Shown here in pieces: positions 9,534 to 17,724 of a stretch of 64,000 bases of DNA. A model generated the notes under the pieces. The model was not told the DNA's origin and made no database searches. It worked only from the letters and a program-made list of their open reading frames with translations. The number at the start of each line of letters is the position of its first letter. Position 1 is the stretch's first letter. The stretch comes from Halolamina sediminis (lineage in GTDB: Archaea; Halobacteriota; Halobacteria; Halobacteriales; Haloferacaceae): assembly GCF_001282785.1 (NCBI RefSeq), contig NZ_CVUA01000001.1:1550001-1614000 (forward strand). The letters run 5' to 3'. Position numbers and translations under genes: made by a program.

Positions 9534-10274
9534 ATGACCGACCGTCGGGACCCCGCCGAGGACGACCTGCGTGCCCGCCTCGACGAACTCGAATCGACGC
9601 TGACGGCGCTCCGCGAACAGTTGGACGACGATCAGGGGCAGCAGCCGACGATTCCTCGCGGCCTCCCGGGCGGTGGCCGGCGACCGCCGCGTCCGCCCCG
9701 GCTGCGGGAGGTGCTTCGCTTCACCGAGGAGTACACCATCCCGACGCTGATCTCGATCCTGGAGACGAACGTCCGGCTACTCCGACTCACCGGCGCGGCG
9801 CTGCGTGCGCTCGACCCCGAGCGGTCGGCGGCGCCGTCGTCCGACGGCGCGGTCGGCCGGGCGATCGACGCCGGGCGAGGGCTCTCGACAGATCGACTAA
9901 CGAGCACGCTGGAGGAACTGAACGACGCCATCGCGGGCACGGAGGCGCCAGACCCCGAGGCCCGCGAACTGCTTTCGGAGGCCGAGGCGCTCTCCGCGGA
10001 GATTCAGGAGCGGCTGCGAGACGCGAACGAGGCGGCCGATGCGGGCCGAAAAGCCGAAGGCAACACTGAGGACGACGACGCGATCTCTATCGACGTGGCC
10101 GACGGCAGCAAACGGGACGCCGACGGCGATGCGGAGTCCGACGATTCGCCGGAGCCGGACGTCGACGCCGAACTCGACTCCATCCGGGAAGAAGTCAGAG
10201 GGTCGGAGGACGCAGATGACGACGCCGACGAATCGTGCGACTCCGAACCGGGCGACGACGCCGCGGCCGAGTAG
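9534..10274 (+). CDS. Haloarchaeal conserved protein with acidic, low-complexity C-terminus
   Basis: 246 residues. An N-terminal coiled-coil-like segment (about 8-32) and a conserved centre with a possible short amphipathic or membrane-proximal helix (YTIPTLISILETNVRLLRL, about 63-81) are followed by a second helical region (120-170) and a very Asp/Glu-rich tail from residue 175. No function recognised. The ATG at 9534 sits about 28 bp after a TTATG box, so the transcript is probably leaderless. It converges on the DUF35 gene with no gap. Confidence 0.75.
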   Translation: MTDRRDPAEDDLRARLDELESTLTALREQLDDDQGQQPTIPRGLPGGGRRPPRPPRLREVLRFTEEYTIPTLISILETNVRLLRLTGAALRALDPERSAAPSSDGAVGRAIDAGRGLSTDRLTSTLEELNDAIAGTEAPDPEARELLSEAEALSAEIQERLRDANEAADAGRKAEGNTEDDDAISIDVADGSKRDADGDAESDDSPEPDVDAELDSIREEVRGSEDADDDADESCDSEPGDDAAAE

Positions 10275-10661
10275 CTACTCCTCGACGGGGCGGAATCGGA
10301 ACCCGTCCCAGTCCTGACTCTCTGGTTCGCGGATCCCAGCCTCAGGGTCACGGAGCTCCTCGACGTGGAACGGCTGGACGGCGTCGCCGATCTCGACGTC
10401 GGCGTTTTCGAGCTGGCCCAGCGCGCGGACCGGGACGCCGTCAACGTCGAACTCCACGATCGCGAGGTGGTTTGGCTGGCGGACGCCCGGCGGCGTCGCC
10501 GTCGAGGTGGTCCACGTCACGACCTCGGCGGTGTACTCGCTGAGGTCGACGGTGCCGACGGGCTCCTCGCCGCCCGGGCCGCGCGGGTGGCCGGGGTAGG
10601 TGACGCTCCCGTCGGGGTAGCGGTACGCGGTCATCTCGGAGTCGGAGTTCTGGTCGGTCAT
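10275..10661 (-). CDS. DUF35-type OB-fold protein, thiolase partner, without zinc ribbon cysteines
   Basis: A 128-residue OB-fold acyl-CoA-binding protein of the DUF35 family, which in archaea bridges thiolase and HMG-CoA synthase or partners other thiolases. The ATG overlaps the thiolase stop by 4 bp, so they form a two-gene operon and probably one complex. The N-terminal zinc ribbon usual in this family is not functional here: the protein contains no cysteine at all. Confidence 0.85.
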   Translation of the reverse strand: MTDQNSDSEMTAYRYPDGSVTYPGHPRGPGGEEPVGTVDLSEYTAEVVTWTTSTATPPGVRQPNHLAIVEFDVDGVPVRALGQLENADVEIGDAVQPFHVEELRDPEAGIREPESQDWDGFRFRPVEE

Positions 10662-11824
10662 TCTGCCTCCGGGGTTTCGAGGATGGTCGTGGTCACGCAG
10701 TTGCCGAAGCCGCCGACGTTGCAGGCCAGCCCGATTTCGGGGTCGTCGAGCTGGCGATCGCCGGCCTCGCCCAGCAGTTGTTCGTACACCTCCACCGCCT
10801 GTGCGACGCCCGAGGCGCCGAGGGGGTGGCCCTTCGACTTCAGGCCGCCGGAGGTGTTGATCGGTAGGCCGCCGTCGCGTTCGGTGCGGCCCGACTCGAT
10901 CGCTTTCCACCCTTCGCCCTTCTCGGCGAAGCCGAGATCCTCGAACTGCAGGAACTCGAGGATCGTGAACATGTCGTGGAGCTCCGCGAAGTCCACGTCG
11001 TCGGGGTCGCGGTCGGCCATCGCGTAGGCCTGCTCGCTCGACTCCACGACGCCGCGCATCGTGGTCGGGTCCGCGCGCTCGTGGACGACGTGAGTGTCCG
11101 TCGCGCCCGCGACGCCGCTCACGACGACGTACTCGTCGGTGATCTCGCGGGCGACCGACTCCGGGCAGAACAAAAGCGCCGCGGAGCCGTCGGTGATCGG
11201 GCAGAAGTCGTACAAGCGGAGCGGATCGGCGACGATCGGCGAGTCGAGGACGGTGTCGAGGTCGACCTCCTTCCGGAACTGCGCCTTGGGGTTGTCGACG
11301 CCGTTCTTGTGGTTCTTCACGGCGACCTTGCCGAGGCTCTCGCGGGGCGCGTCGTACTCGTCGAGGTAGAGCCGTGCCGTGAGCCCGGCGAAGGAGGGGA
11401 GTGTGACGCCGTGTTTGTACTCCACCGGGTGGGTCAGGGAGGCGATCACGTCCGTCGCCTCGCCCGTCGTCTTGTGGGTCATCTTCTCGCCGCCGACGAG
11501 CAGCGTCATCTCGCTCGCCTCGGCGGCGACCGACTGCCACGCGGCGTATATGCCGGCACCGCCCGAGGAGGAGGTCTGGTCGATCCGCGCGGTGTAGGCC
11601 GGCTGGGCGGCGATATCGTGGGCGAGCATGTTCGGGGCGCCCGTCTGCCCCTCCAGTTCGCCGCTGGCCATGTTCGAGACGTACAGGTGGTCGACGGCGT
11701 CGGCGGCGACCCCGGCGTCGTCGAGACACTCCGCGCCGGCCTCGGCGAGCAGGTCCCGCAGCCACTCCCCCTCGCGGTCGCCGAAGGGGGTCATCGACGC
11801 GCCGACGATGGCGACTCGGTCCAT
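10658..11824 (-). CDS. Thiolase-family protein with Ser at the nucleophile position
   Basis: A 388-residue thiolase of the archaeal/SCP-x type. The late motifs are intact: ELHD, GHPLGASG (catalytic His about 333) and GGFGNC (Cys376). At the first active-site motif, where archaeal thiolases read ACA(S/T)GG, this one reads TSSSGG, so Ser85 replaces the acyl-accepting Cys. It is coupled to the DUF35 gene. It may act in acyl-CoA metabolism as a non-canonical thiolase or as an acyl-CoA-binding scaffold; the family call is firm, the reaction is not. Divergent from the gene at 11910. Confidence 0.9.
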   Translation of the reverse strand: MDRVAIVGASMTPFGDREGEWLRDLLAEAGAECLDDAGVAADAVDHLYVSNMASGELEGQTGAPNMLAHDIAAQPAYTARIDQTSSSGGAGIYAAWQSVAAEASEMTLLVGGEKMTHKTTGEATDVIASLTHPVEYKHGVTLPSFAGLTARLYLDEYDAPRESLGKVAVKNHKNGVDNPKAQFRKEVDLDTVLDSPIVADPLRLYDFCPITDGSAALLFCPESVAREITDEYVVVSGVAGATDTHVVHERADPTTMRGVVESSEQAYAMADRDPDDVDFAELHDMFTILEFLQFEDLGFAEKGEGWKAIESGRTERDGGLPINTSGGLKSKGHPLGASGVAQAVEVYEQLLGEAGDRQLDDPEIGLACNVGGFGNCVTTTILETPEAE

Positions 11825-11909
11825 ACCGGTTGGCCGGACGCGCGTCGCTTACGCGTTTCCCTTCGCCGAACACGAGCGATTTATGCCCGCCCCGGCGCGA
11901 ACTCCGGCT

Positions 11910-12329
11910 ATGGATCTCGCGGACCCCGCGGACGCCGGCAAACTGACGGCGGCCGTCGCCGCGCTGCTCGCCGTCGTCGCCTTCGCGCCGCTCGTACTGG
12001 TGACCGGGGCCGGGGACACCCTCGGCGCCTACTACGCGGCCGGCCCGTTCGGGCTCACCGCGGTCGGCCTGCTGGCGATCGTCGCCGCGGTCGTGTTCCT
12101 CTCGGTCGGACAGCCCCACACCGACGCGCTGACGATGTCGGGCGTCGGCGTCGTCGTCGCGCTGGGCACCGTGCTGACCGCGGCCGCCTGGCTGCTCACG
12201 CTCGACTCGACGGTGCTGTTCGGCTTCCCCGCCGAGTACGCGTGGATCGAGAACCACCGCTGGGCCGTGCTCGCTGGGGCGATCGTCCTCACGGCGACCT
12301 CGGCCGTCCAAGCGCGGACGGCGCTGTGA
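11910..12329 (+). CDS. Four-helix membrane protein, function unknown
   Basis: A 139-residue haloarchaeal protein with four predicted membrane helices (about 12-32, 44-64, 74-95, 113-132) and no catalytic motif. A TTTATG box about 28 bp upstream of the ATG suggests leaderless transcription. Its stop overlaps the GTG of the next gene (TGA at 12327-12329 within GTGA), so both are co-translated. Confidence 0.75.
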   Translation: MDLADPADAGKLTAAVAALLAVVAFAPLVLVTGAGDTLGAYYAAGPFGLTAVGLLAIVAAVVFLSVGQPHTDALTMSGVGVVVALGTVLTAAAWLLTLDSTVLFGFPAEYAWIENHRWAVLAGAIVLTATSAVQARTAL

Positions 12330-13048
12330 CCGACTGGCCACCCGTCGATCCGACTGACGCCGCGGCAGTTGCCGAGCGCCGCGACGCTGTCGTCGACGCC
12401 GTGCGCGACCACGCCGGCCGGATCGCCTACGAGCTCGCGCTGCTGGAGGGCGGCGACTACGGCCGCGTCGAGTTCGAGACCGACGGCGGGACGTGGACCG
12501 TCAAGTACGAGGCCGGCGATCTGGAGTTCCTCCTGTTCGAGCCCACGAGCGGCTCGGAAGTGTACGTCGTCTCCACCAAGCGCCAGCCCGAGCCGTCGGC
12601 GCTCGCGACGGCGCTGGCGGACTACTCGGCGTTCGTCCGGGCGTTCAACGAGCACGTCGCCGCCGCCGAGGAGCAGTTGGAAGACGTGCCGACGGAGTTC
12701 CCCGAGCCCGCGAGCACCGAAAACGCCGTGAACGAGCGTCGGCGCATTCTCGATCGGGTCGAGGAGACCTGCGACGAGATCGCGGGCCAGCTCCACCGGC
12801 TCGAAGGCGGGGAGTACGGCACCTACGAGAGCCGGATCGACGGCCAGCGCTGGGAGCTCAACTGGGACCGCGACGGCGTCTCCTACCTCCGGATCGGCGG
12901 CAGTGACGGCGTCTACCTGCTCTCGCAGTACGCGCCCCCGGAGGCCAGCGACGTCCGCCGGTACGTCCCGCAGTTCCCCGCGTTCGTCGAGGCGTACAAC
13001 GAGACGGTCGCCGACCGGACCGAGACGCTCTCGCGGGTCGAGCTCTGA
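12326..13048 (+). CDS. Haloarchaeal protein with two tandem copies of one domain
   Basis: 240 residues, GTG start overlapping the upstream stop. The protein is an internal duplication: an N-terminal copy (about 14-112) and a C-terminal copy (about 138-232) share a helix, then LEGG(D/E)YG, a beta region ending YVVS/YLLSQY, a linker with EPSALA/EASDVR, and F(V/V)(R/E)A(F/Y)NE(H/T)VA. No function recognised; the preceding membrane protein is its likely partner. Confidence 0.78.
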   Translation: MTDWPPVDPTDAAAVAERRDAVVDAVRDHAGRIAYELALLEGGDYGRVEFETDGGTWTVKYEAGDLEFLLFEPTSGSEVYVVSTKRQPEPSALATALADYSAFVRAFNEHVAAAEEQLEDVPTEFPEPASTENAVNERRRILDRVEETCDEIAGQLHRLEGGEYGTYESRIDGQRWELNWDRDGVSYLRIGGSDGVYLLSQYAPPEASDVRRYVPQFPAFVEAYNETVADRTETLSRVEL

Positions 13049-13095
13049 GCCGCGTCGAACACGCCGCCGGCGCCGAGATATCCGACCCGAAAGGG

Positions 13096-13104
13096 CCTTA
13101 AGTT
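13096..13104 (+). promoter_or_regulatory. TATA box for the SRP RNA
   Basis: CCTTAAGTT preceded by purines (CGAAAGGG) lies 25 bp upstream of the predicted 5' end of the SRP RNA, the normal archaeal spacing. Confidence 0.6.
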
Positions 13105-13120
13105 CGACCCCGCTACGCTT

Positions 13121-13436
13121 GGATGGACTAGGTCGGGCGGTTAGGCCCCGCTCGTCACCCCCGAGATAGTCTTCAGGGGGGACCGAACCCCGGGCACGTC
13201 CGGTCAGACCGGCACGGGCCTCGGGAGCCGACGTGGAAGCCTCGTCCGCCGGGGACAGCGGTCCGCGACGCCCGCCCGCAGGGGCGATCCGTCGCGGTTG
13301 GTCGACGGCACCGGGTCAGGCGCGGAAGCGAGCAGCCCACCGTCGAACGCCCGTCGCTCGTCGGGTCGCGGGGTGGAGGAGGCAACCGAGACTCCCCGTG
13401 TCGGAACGCCGGGCAACCCCGGCCGTCCGCCATTCA
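13121..13436 (+). ncRNA. Signal recognition particle 7S RNA
   Basis: RNA scaffold of the archaeal SRP, binding SRP54 and SRP19 and targeting nascent membrane proteins. The helix 8 signature is clear: GTCAGGCGCGGAAGCGAGCAG at 13314-13334 contains the GGAAG tetraloop region and the AGCAG asymmetric loop. An Alu-domain-like start (GGTCGGGCGGTTAGGCCCCG) follows the 5' end. GGATGG at 13121-13126 can pair with CCATTC at 13430-13435 to close archaeal helix 1. Length of about 315 nt is usual for haloarchaea. Exact ends are inferred to a few nucleotides. Confidence 0.92.
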
Positions 13437-13527
13437 TTCCGTTCTCAGTTCGCGAGCCGACGGCTCGCGGATCGGAGACGGTCGAAAAATTCTGGAGTGT
13501 GCGAACAGTCTGAAGGGTTCGAGCCGT

Positions 13528-14673
13528 TCAGGCCCGCTTGTACTGATCCGGCCACTCCGGCGCGTTCTCGGCGTCGAGTTCACGGCCGGCGTGGAGCGTG
13601 AAGTAGGGGTCGCGGAGATGCTCGCGGGCGAGTAACACCGCGTCGGCGCGCTCGTTGCCCACCAGCGCCTCGGCGTGGGTCGGGTCGGTGATACCGCCGA
13701 CGGTGCCGACCGCGATCTCGTCGCTGCCCGCGTCGAGCCCGTCGCCCGAGAGCGTCTGTCCGTCCTCGGCCAGTACCTCGCGGATCGTCTCGGCGTACTG
13801 GGCCTGGTAGCCCGGGCCGGCGCGGGGGAGCTGCTGGTCCGGGTGGATGCCGCCCGAGGAGACGTCGAGGAAGTCGACGCCGAGCTCGGCGAGGTCGCCG
13901 GCGAGGCGAGCGGACTGGGCCACGTCCCACGACTCCCGGTCGGGGAGCCAGTCGGTTGCAGAGATGCGCACGAAGATCGGCTTCTCGTCGGGCCAGACCC
14001 CACGGACGGCGTCACAGACTTCCCGCAGCAGCTTCGTCCGCCCCTCGAAATCGCCGCCGTACTCGTCGTCGCGGTCGTTGGTCACCGGCGAGAGGAACTC
14101 GTGGAGCAGGTAGCCGTGGGCGGCGTGGATCTCGGGCACCTCGAAGCCGGCGTCGAGCGCGTACTCCGCGGCCTGCTCGAAGGAGTCGATCACGTCGGCG
14201 ATGTCGCCTTCGCCCATGCGCTCGGTCGGCGCCGTGTTCTCCTCGTCGCGTGGGTAGGGCGTCTCGGAGGGGCCCTTGGGCGTCCAGCCGCCCTCGTCCG
14301 GCTTGACGAGGCGGGAGCCGTCCTCCCACGGCCGGCGGGTGCTGGCCTTCCGGCCGGCGTGGGCGAGCTGGATCGCCGGGACGCTGCCCTGCTCGCGGAT
14401 GAACTCGGCGGTCGGGGCGAGCGCGTCGGCGTGTTCCTGGCTCCAGAGCCCGAGGTCCTCCGGCGAGATGCGCCCGCGGGGCTCGACAGCGGTCGCTTCC
14501 GCGATCACGACGCCGGCGCCGCCGACGGCGCGACTGCCGAGGTGGACGTGGTGCCACTCCGTCGCCAGCCCGTCGCGGTCGTCACAGGAGTACTGGCACA
14601 TCGGGGACACCATCACGCGGTTCGGAATCGTCGTCTCACGCAGCGTGAGCGGCTCGAACAGTTCGGCGTTCAC
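13528..14673 (-). CDS. NADH:flavin oxidoreductase, old-yellow-enzyme family (YqjM-like)
   Basis: A 381-residue FMN-dependent TIM-barrel reductase that reduces activated C=C bonds using NAD(P)H. N-terminal NRVMVSPMCQYS has the YqjM-class Cys; HAAHGYLLHEFLSP and the R-rich SGGIHP region match the family, and the late GITDP and ARE(H)LRDPYF segments bind the FMN phosphate. The GTG at 14673 is chosen because the conserved N-terminus (NAELFEPL) starts directly there; the frame runs far upstream without family resemblance. Confidence 0.9.
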   Translation of the reverse strand: MNAELFEPLTLRETTIPNRVMVSPMCQYSCDDRDGLATEWHHVHLGSRAVGGAGVVIAEATAVEPRGRISPEDLGLWSQEHADALAPTAEFIREQGSVPAIQLAHAGRKASTRRPWEDGSRLVKPDEGGWTPKGPSETPYPRDEENTAPTERMGEGDIADVIDSFEQAAEYALDAGFEVPEIHAAHGYLLHEFLSPVTNDRDDEYGGDFEGRTKLLREVCDAVRGVWPDEKPIFVRISATDWLPDRESWDVAQSARLAGDLAELGVDFLDVSSGGIHPDQQLPRAGPGYQAQYAETIREVLAEDGQTLSGDGLDAGSDEIAVGTVGGITDPTHAEALVGNERADAVLLAREHLRDPYFTLHAGRELDAENAPEWPDQYKRA

Positions 14674-14809
14674 AGTAGCCGTTCGGAAGGGTCCGAAAAG
14701 GCGCTGTCGACTGATGCCCGGATTGCCGATTTCGCGGTCGACCGCGCCGCGTTCCGGTGGTCCGTGCCGGCTTCGGGAGTTTTTCACTACCACCGTGGGG
14801 AGAGAGCCC

Positions 14810-15643
14810 ATGGCACTCTCGACTTCCGAGATCATGGAGATCAGCCTTGACCTCGTCGACTGGGACGAGGTGCCGGCCGACAGCGGGATCCACGTTCCGG
14901 GCGAGGAGCTCGAAACCGCGCTGGTGGGGATCGACCTCGAATCGCCGGAGATCCAGCTGGCCCACAACGAGGGGTACGACCTCGTCCTCGCCCACCACCC
15001 GCCGGGCGGCGACCCGCGGGTGAACTTCGCGCCCGTACTCGACAAGCAGATCGAGTTCATGACCGACCACGGCGTCCCGGAGAAGCGGGCCGAAGAAGCG
15101 GCGTCGTCGATCATCTCGGGGATGGAGCACGCGGGCCACAGCGCGAACTACCGTCACGACCCCAGCATCGCCGAGCATCTCGGCCAGCCGTACATGAACG
15201 TCCACCTCGCGCCGGACGAACTCGGCCGGCGGCGGTTCCGCGAGATCGCCGACGACCTGGACGACGACGCGACCGTCGGCGCGTTTGCGGATGCGCTGGG
15301 CGAGATCCCGGAGATCGACGAGGCGATCACCGACGTGGAACTGCGCGTCGGCGATCGGGAGAACGATCTGGGCGAGGTCGCGATCCACCACGCCGCCGGC
15401 ACCAACGGCGGCAGCGACGTGGCCAGCGCCTACTTCGACAACGGCGTCGATACGGTGCTGTACATCCACGTCGGCGCGGGTGACACCGCCGAACTGCAGG
15501 AGGAGTACGGCGGCGAGGGGAAGAACCTCGTTGTCACCGGCCACATCGCTAGCGACGCGATCGGAATGAACGAGTTCATCGACGCGCTGGAGGCGGAAGG
15601 ACTCGACTGCGAGACGGTGTCGGGCTGCGGCATCGGCCGGTAG
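14810..15643 (+). CDS. NIF3-like (YbgI/DUF34) family protein
   Basis: 277 residues. LVLAHHPPGG gives the paired metal histidines of the NIF3 family, and the C-terminal VVTGHIASDAIGMNEF matches the second metal-binding segment. Family members are dinuclear-metal proteins sometimes annotated as GTP cyclohydrolase type I, and their true reaction is unsettled. The gene is divergent from the OYE-type reductase and has its own short leader. Confidence 0.85.
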   Translation: MALSTSEIMEISLDLVDWDEVPADSGIHVPGEELETALVGIDLESPEIQLAHNEGYDLVLAHHPPGGDPRVNFAPVLDKQIEFMTDHGVPEKRAEEAASSIISGMEHAGHSANYRHDPSIAEHLGQPYMNVHLAPDELGRRRFREIADDLDDDATVGAFADALGEIPEIDEAITDVELRVGDRENDLGEVAIHHAAGTNGGSDVASAYFDNGVDTVLYIHVGAGDTAELQEEYGGEGKNLVVTGHIASDAIGMNEFIDALEAEGLDCETVSGCGIGR

Positions 15644-15682
15644 CTCGCAGTCAGACAGTCCGCCTGTCGCATCGGTAGCGGG

Positions 15683-16549
15683 ATGGGGACGGCGCCCGAC
15701 GACGAGCGTATGCCCGAGGAGTTCACGCCCGAAGCGTACTACGACGAGTACGGCGAAAGCGAGTGGGAGCGGCTCGATCGCGATCTCTACGGCGAACTGG
15801 AACACGACGAGACGTGGCACTACCTCGAACGCCACCTGCCCGAGTCGGGGGAGGTCCTCGACGCGGGCGGCGGCGCCGGCCGTTACAGCGTCGAACTCGC
15901 CGAGCGAGGGTACGAGGTGACGCTCGTCGACCCGAGCGCCGAACAGGTCACGCTCGCCCGGGAGAACGCCGCCGAGCACGGTGTCGCGGACGCGGTGACA
16001 GCCCGGACCGGCGACGTGCGCGATCTCGCGGCGGCGGCAGACAGCTTCGACGCGACGCTCTGTCTCGGTGGCCCGCTCTCGCACGTCCTCGACGCGGGGG
16101 AGCGGCGGACCGCGGCCGCGGAACTACACCGCGTGACAGCGCCGGGCGGCCCGGTGTTCGTCTCGGTGATGGGACGGCTGGCCGCACTCCAGACCATCGC
16201 CCGGATGGCTGGCCGGGTCGACCCGGAGGTCGACGAGACCGAGCTCCTGCCCCGGCTCGCCCGGACCGGCGACTACGACGCCGACCTGCTCGAGGCGTTC
16301 GGCCTCGACCCGTCCGGCCCGCCGATGCATCTGTTCCGAGCCAACGAACTCCGCGAACTGCTCCAGCACGCCGGACTGACGGTGCACACCGTGACCGGGC
16401 TGGAGAGCGTCGCCTCCCAGCGTCGGGACGAGTTCGACGCGCTCGGCGACGACCACCGCGAGGCGATCCGGGAGAGCGTCGCGGCGCTGCGTGGCGATCC
16501 CGGCGTCGCCGACCTCTCGGGCCACATGCTCGCCGTGGCGAGGGTGTGA
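15683..16549 (+). CDS. Class I SAM-dependent methyltransferase
   Basis: 288 residues from ATG 15683, or 279 from ATG 15710. Motif I is VLDAGGGAGRYS, the acidic residue after beta-2 lies in VTLVDPS, and GDVRDL and FDATLCLGGPLSHV provide motifs II/III. Substrate cannot be told from the sequence. Standing alone between a NIF3-like gene and a coiled-coil protein, it has no informative context. Confidence 0.85.
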   Translation: MGTAPDDERMPEEFTPEAYYDEYGESEWERLDRDLYGELEHDETWHYLERHLPESGEVLDAGGGAGRYSVELAERGYEVTLVDPSAEQVTLARENAAEHGVADAVTARTGDVRDLAAAADSFDATLCLGGPLSHVLDAGERRTAAAELHRVTAPGGPVFVSVMGRLAALQTIARMAGRVDPEVDETELLPRLARTGDYDADLLEAFGLDPSGPPMHLFRANELRELLQHAGLTVHTVTGLESVASQRRDEFDALGDDHREAIRESVAALRGDPGVADLSGHMLAVARV

Positions 16550-16597
16550 TCGGCCGTCGGGCGTACCGTTATACGTCCGGCTGAAGTACGGCGTGGC

Positions 16598-17506
16598 GTG
16601 ACCCGGGAAACGAAGGGGGACGACGGGGGGACCGAGGAGCCACCCGAAGAACGCGACCGGATCGCCGAACTGGAAGCACGGCTCGATCGCTTGGAGGACC
16701 GGACCGCGGGCAACAACGGCGCGACCGCCGACGACCGCCTCGACGAGCTCAGCGAGGAGGTCGCGGCGCTCCGCGAGACTACCGACCGACTGGCGTCGAC
16801 GCTGGACGAGGCGCTCGACGAACTCGACGCGATCCGCGAGTCGGAGTACGGCGCCCTGGAGGAGAAGCGCGAGCGACAGTTCGAGACCGCGGTGAAGTCG
16901 ATGGTGGCGTTCCACCAGCTCGCGACCGAGGTGCTCGACGTTCGCGTCGAGAACTACGAGCCCGCCGCCGGCCACGCCGACGCCGAGCGCGTCGAGACAA
17001 CGAGGGACCGCATCGTCGACGCGCTGGATGTCGGACAGAGCGACGCCAGCACCGGCCCGACGCTCGAAGCGAGCGACGAGGAGTGGCCCGATCCCGAGGA
17101 GACCGCCCGGGAGGGTGCCGTGTTCTCCGGCGGCGACGAGCCGGAGACGACATCCGACGCGCCTGAATCGGGCGTCTATCCACCAGTCGGAGGGAGCGAC
17201 AACACAGAGGACGGGGGGTCGAGCTCCCTCCCCGAGAGCGTCCGAACCGACGCCGAGATCGTCGCGGAGAGCGACGCGGAGGAAACGCACGTCGGTGACG
17301 GCGACGCCGACACGGAGGACGACCCGTGGCGCCTCGCCGGCGTCGATCCGGCGAGCGCCCGCGAGGTTCGTGACGCCGTGCTGGCGGCGGACACCCGGAG
17401 AGCCCCCGCCAGGGAGGCGTACGCTCGGATCGTCGACGAGCCGCGGGACGACTCCGCGGACGCGCCGGACGGCGGCGAGCTAGCACCCGTGGACGAGGAT
17501 CGCTGA
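16598..17506 (+). CDS. Coiled-coil acidic protein, function unknown
   Basis: 302 residues starting at GTG 16598, about 27 bp after a TTATACG element. Residues about 10-90 form a long heptad-rich coiled coil (RIAELEARLDRLEDR, LDELSEEVAALRE). The middle is acidic and low in complexity (160-245), and the end (about 245-290) is a small helical segment beginning PWRLAGVDPASAREV. I recognise no family. Four copies of a hairpin repeat begin at its stop codon. Confidence 0.72.
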   Translation: MTRETKGDDGGTEEPPEERDRIAELEARLDRLEDRTAGNNGATADDRLDELSEEVAALRETTDRLASTLDEALDELDAIRESEYGALEEKRERQFETAVKSMVAFHQLATEVLDVRVENYEPAAGHADAERVETTRDRIVDALDVGQSDASTGPTLEASDEEWPDPEETAREGAVFSGGDEPETTSDAPESGVYPPVGGSDNTEDGGSSSLPESVRTDAEIVAESDAEETHVGDGDADTEDDPWRLAGVDPASAREVRDAVLAADTRRAPAREAYARIVDEPRDDSADAPDGGELAPVDEDR

Positions 17507-17648
17507 GCAGCGCGGCACACGACAGCCACGATGGACGACTGAGCATCGCGGCACGCTGTCAGCCACGATGGACGACTGAGCATCGCGGCACGCTGTCAGC
17601 CGCGATGGACGACTGAGCAGCGCGGCACACGACAGCCGCGATGGACGG
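17503..17648. repeat. Four tandem copies of a 36-37 bp hairpin repeat
   Basis: Units at 17503-17538, 17539-17575, 17576-17612 and 17613-17648 begin CTGAGCA(G/T)CGCGGCAC and end GATGGACG(A/G). Each holds a stem CGCGGC / GCC(G/A)CG around an 8-9 nt loop that comes in two forms, ACACGACA (outer units) and ACGCTGTCA (inner units). The array starts over the stop codon of the coiled-coil gene. A fifth copy lies at 7373-7409 after the RecJ-like gene. Confidence 0.85.
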
Positions 17649-17724
17649 CCGACACACAGCTCTGTGACGGCCGGCCGGACCCCGGTTTCGCTCCGCTTAA
17701 CTCCGCGGACCTGCAAGCCGGCGT

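Noticed and set aside
13173-13601. Short ORFs on both strands across 13173-13601
   Set aside because: The sequence is the SRP RNA; the ORFs have random composition and conflict with its secondary structure.
17503-17648. CRISPR array
   Set aside because: Units are directly adjacent with no variable spacers and there are no cas genes; it is a tandem hairpin repeat.
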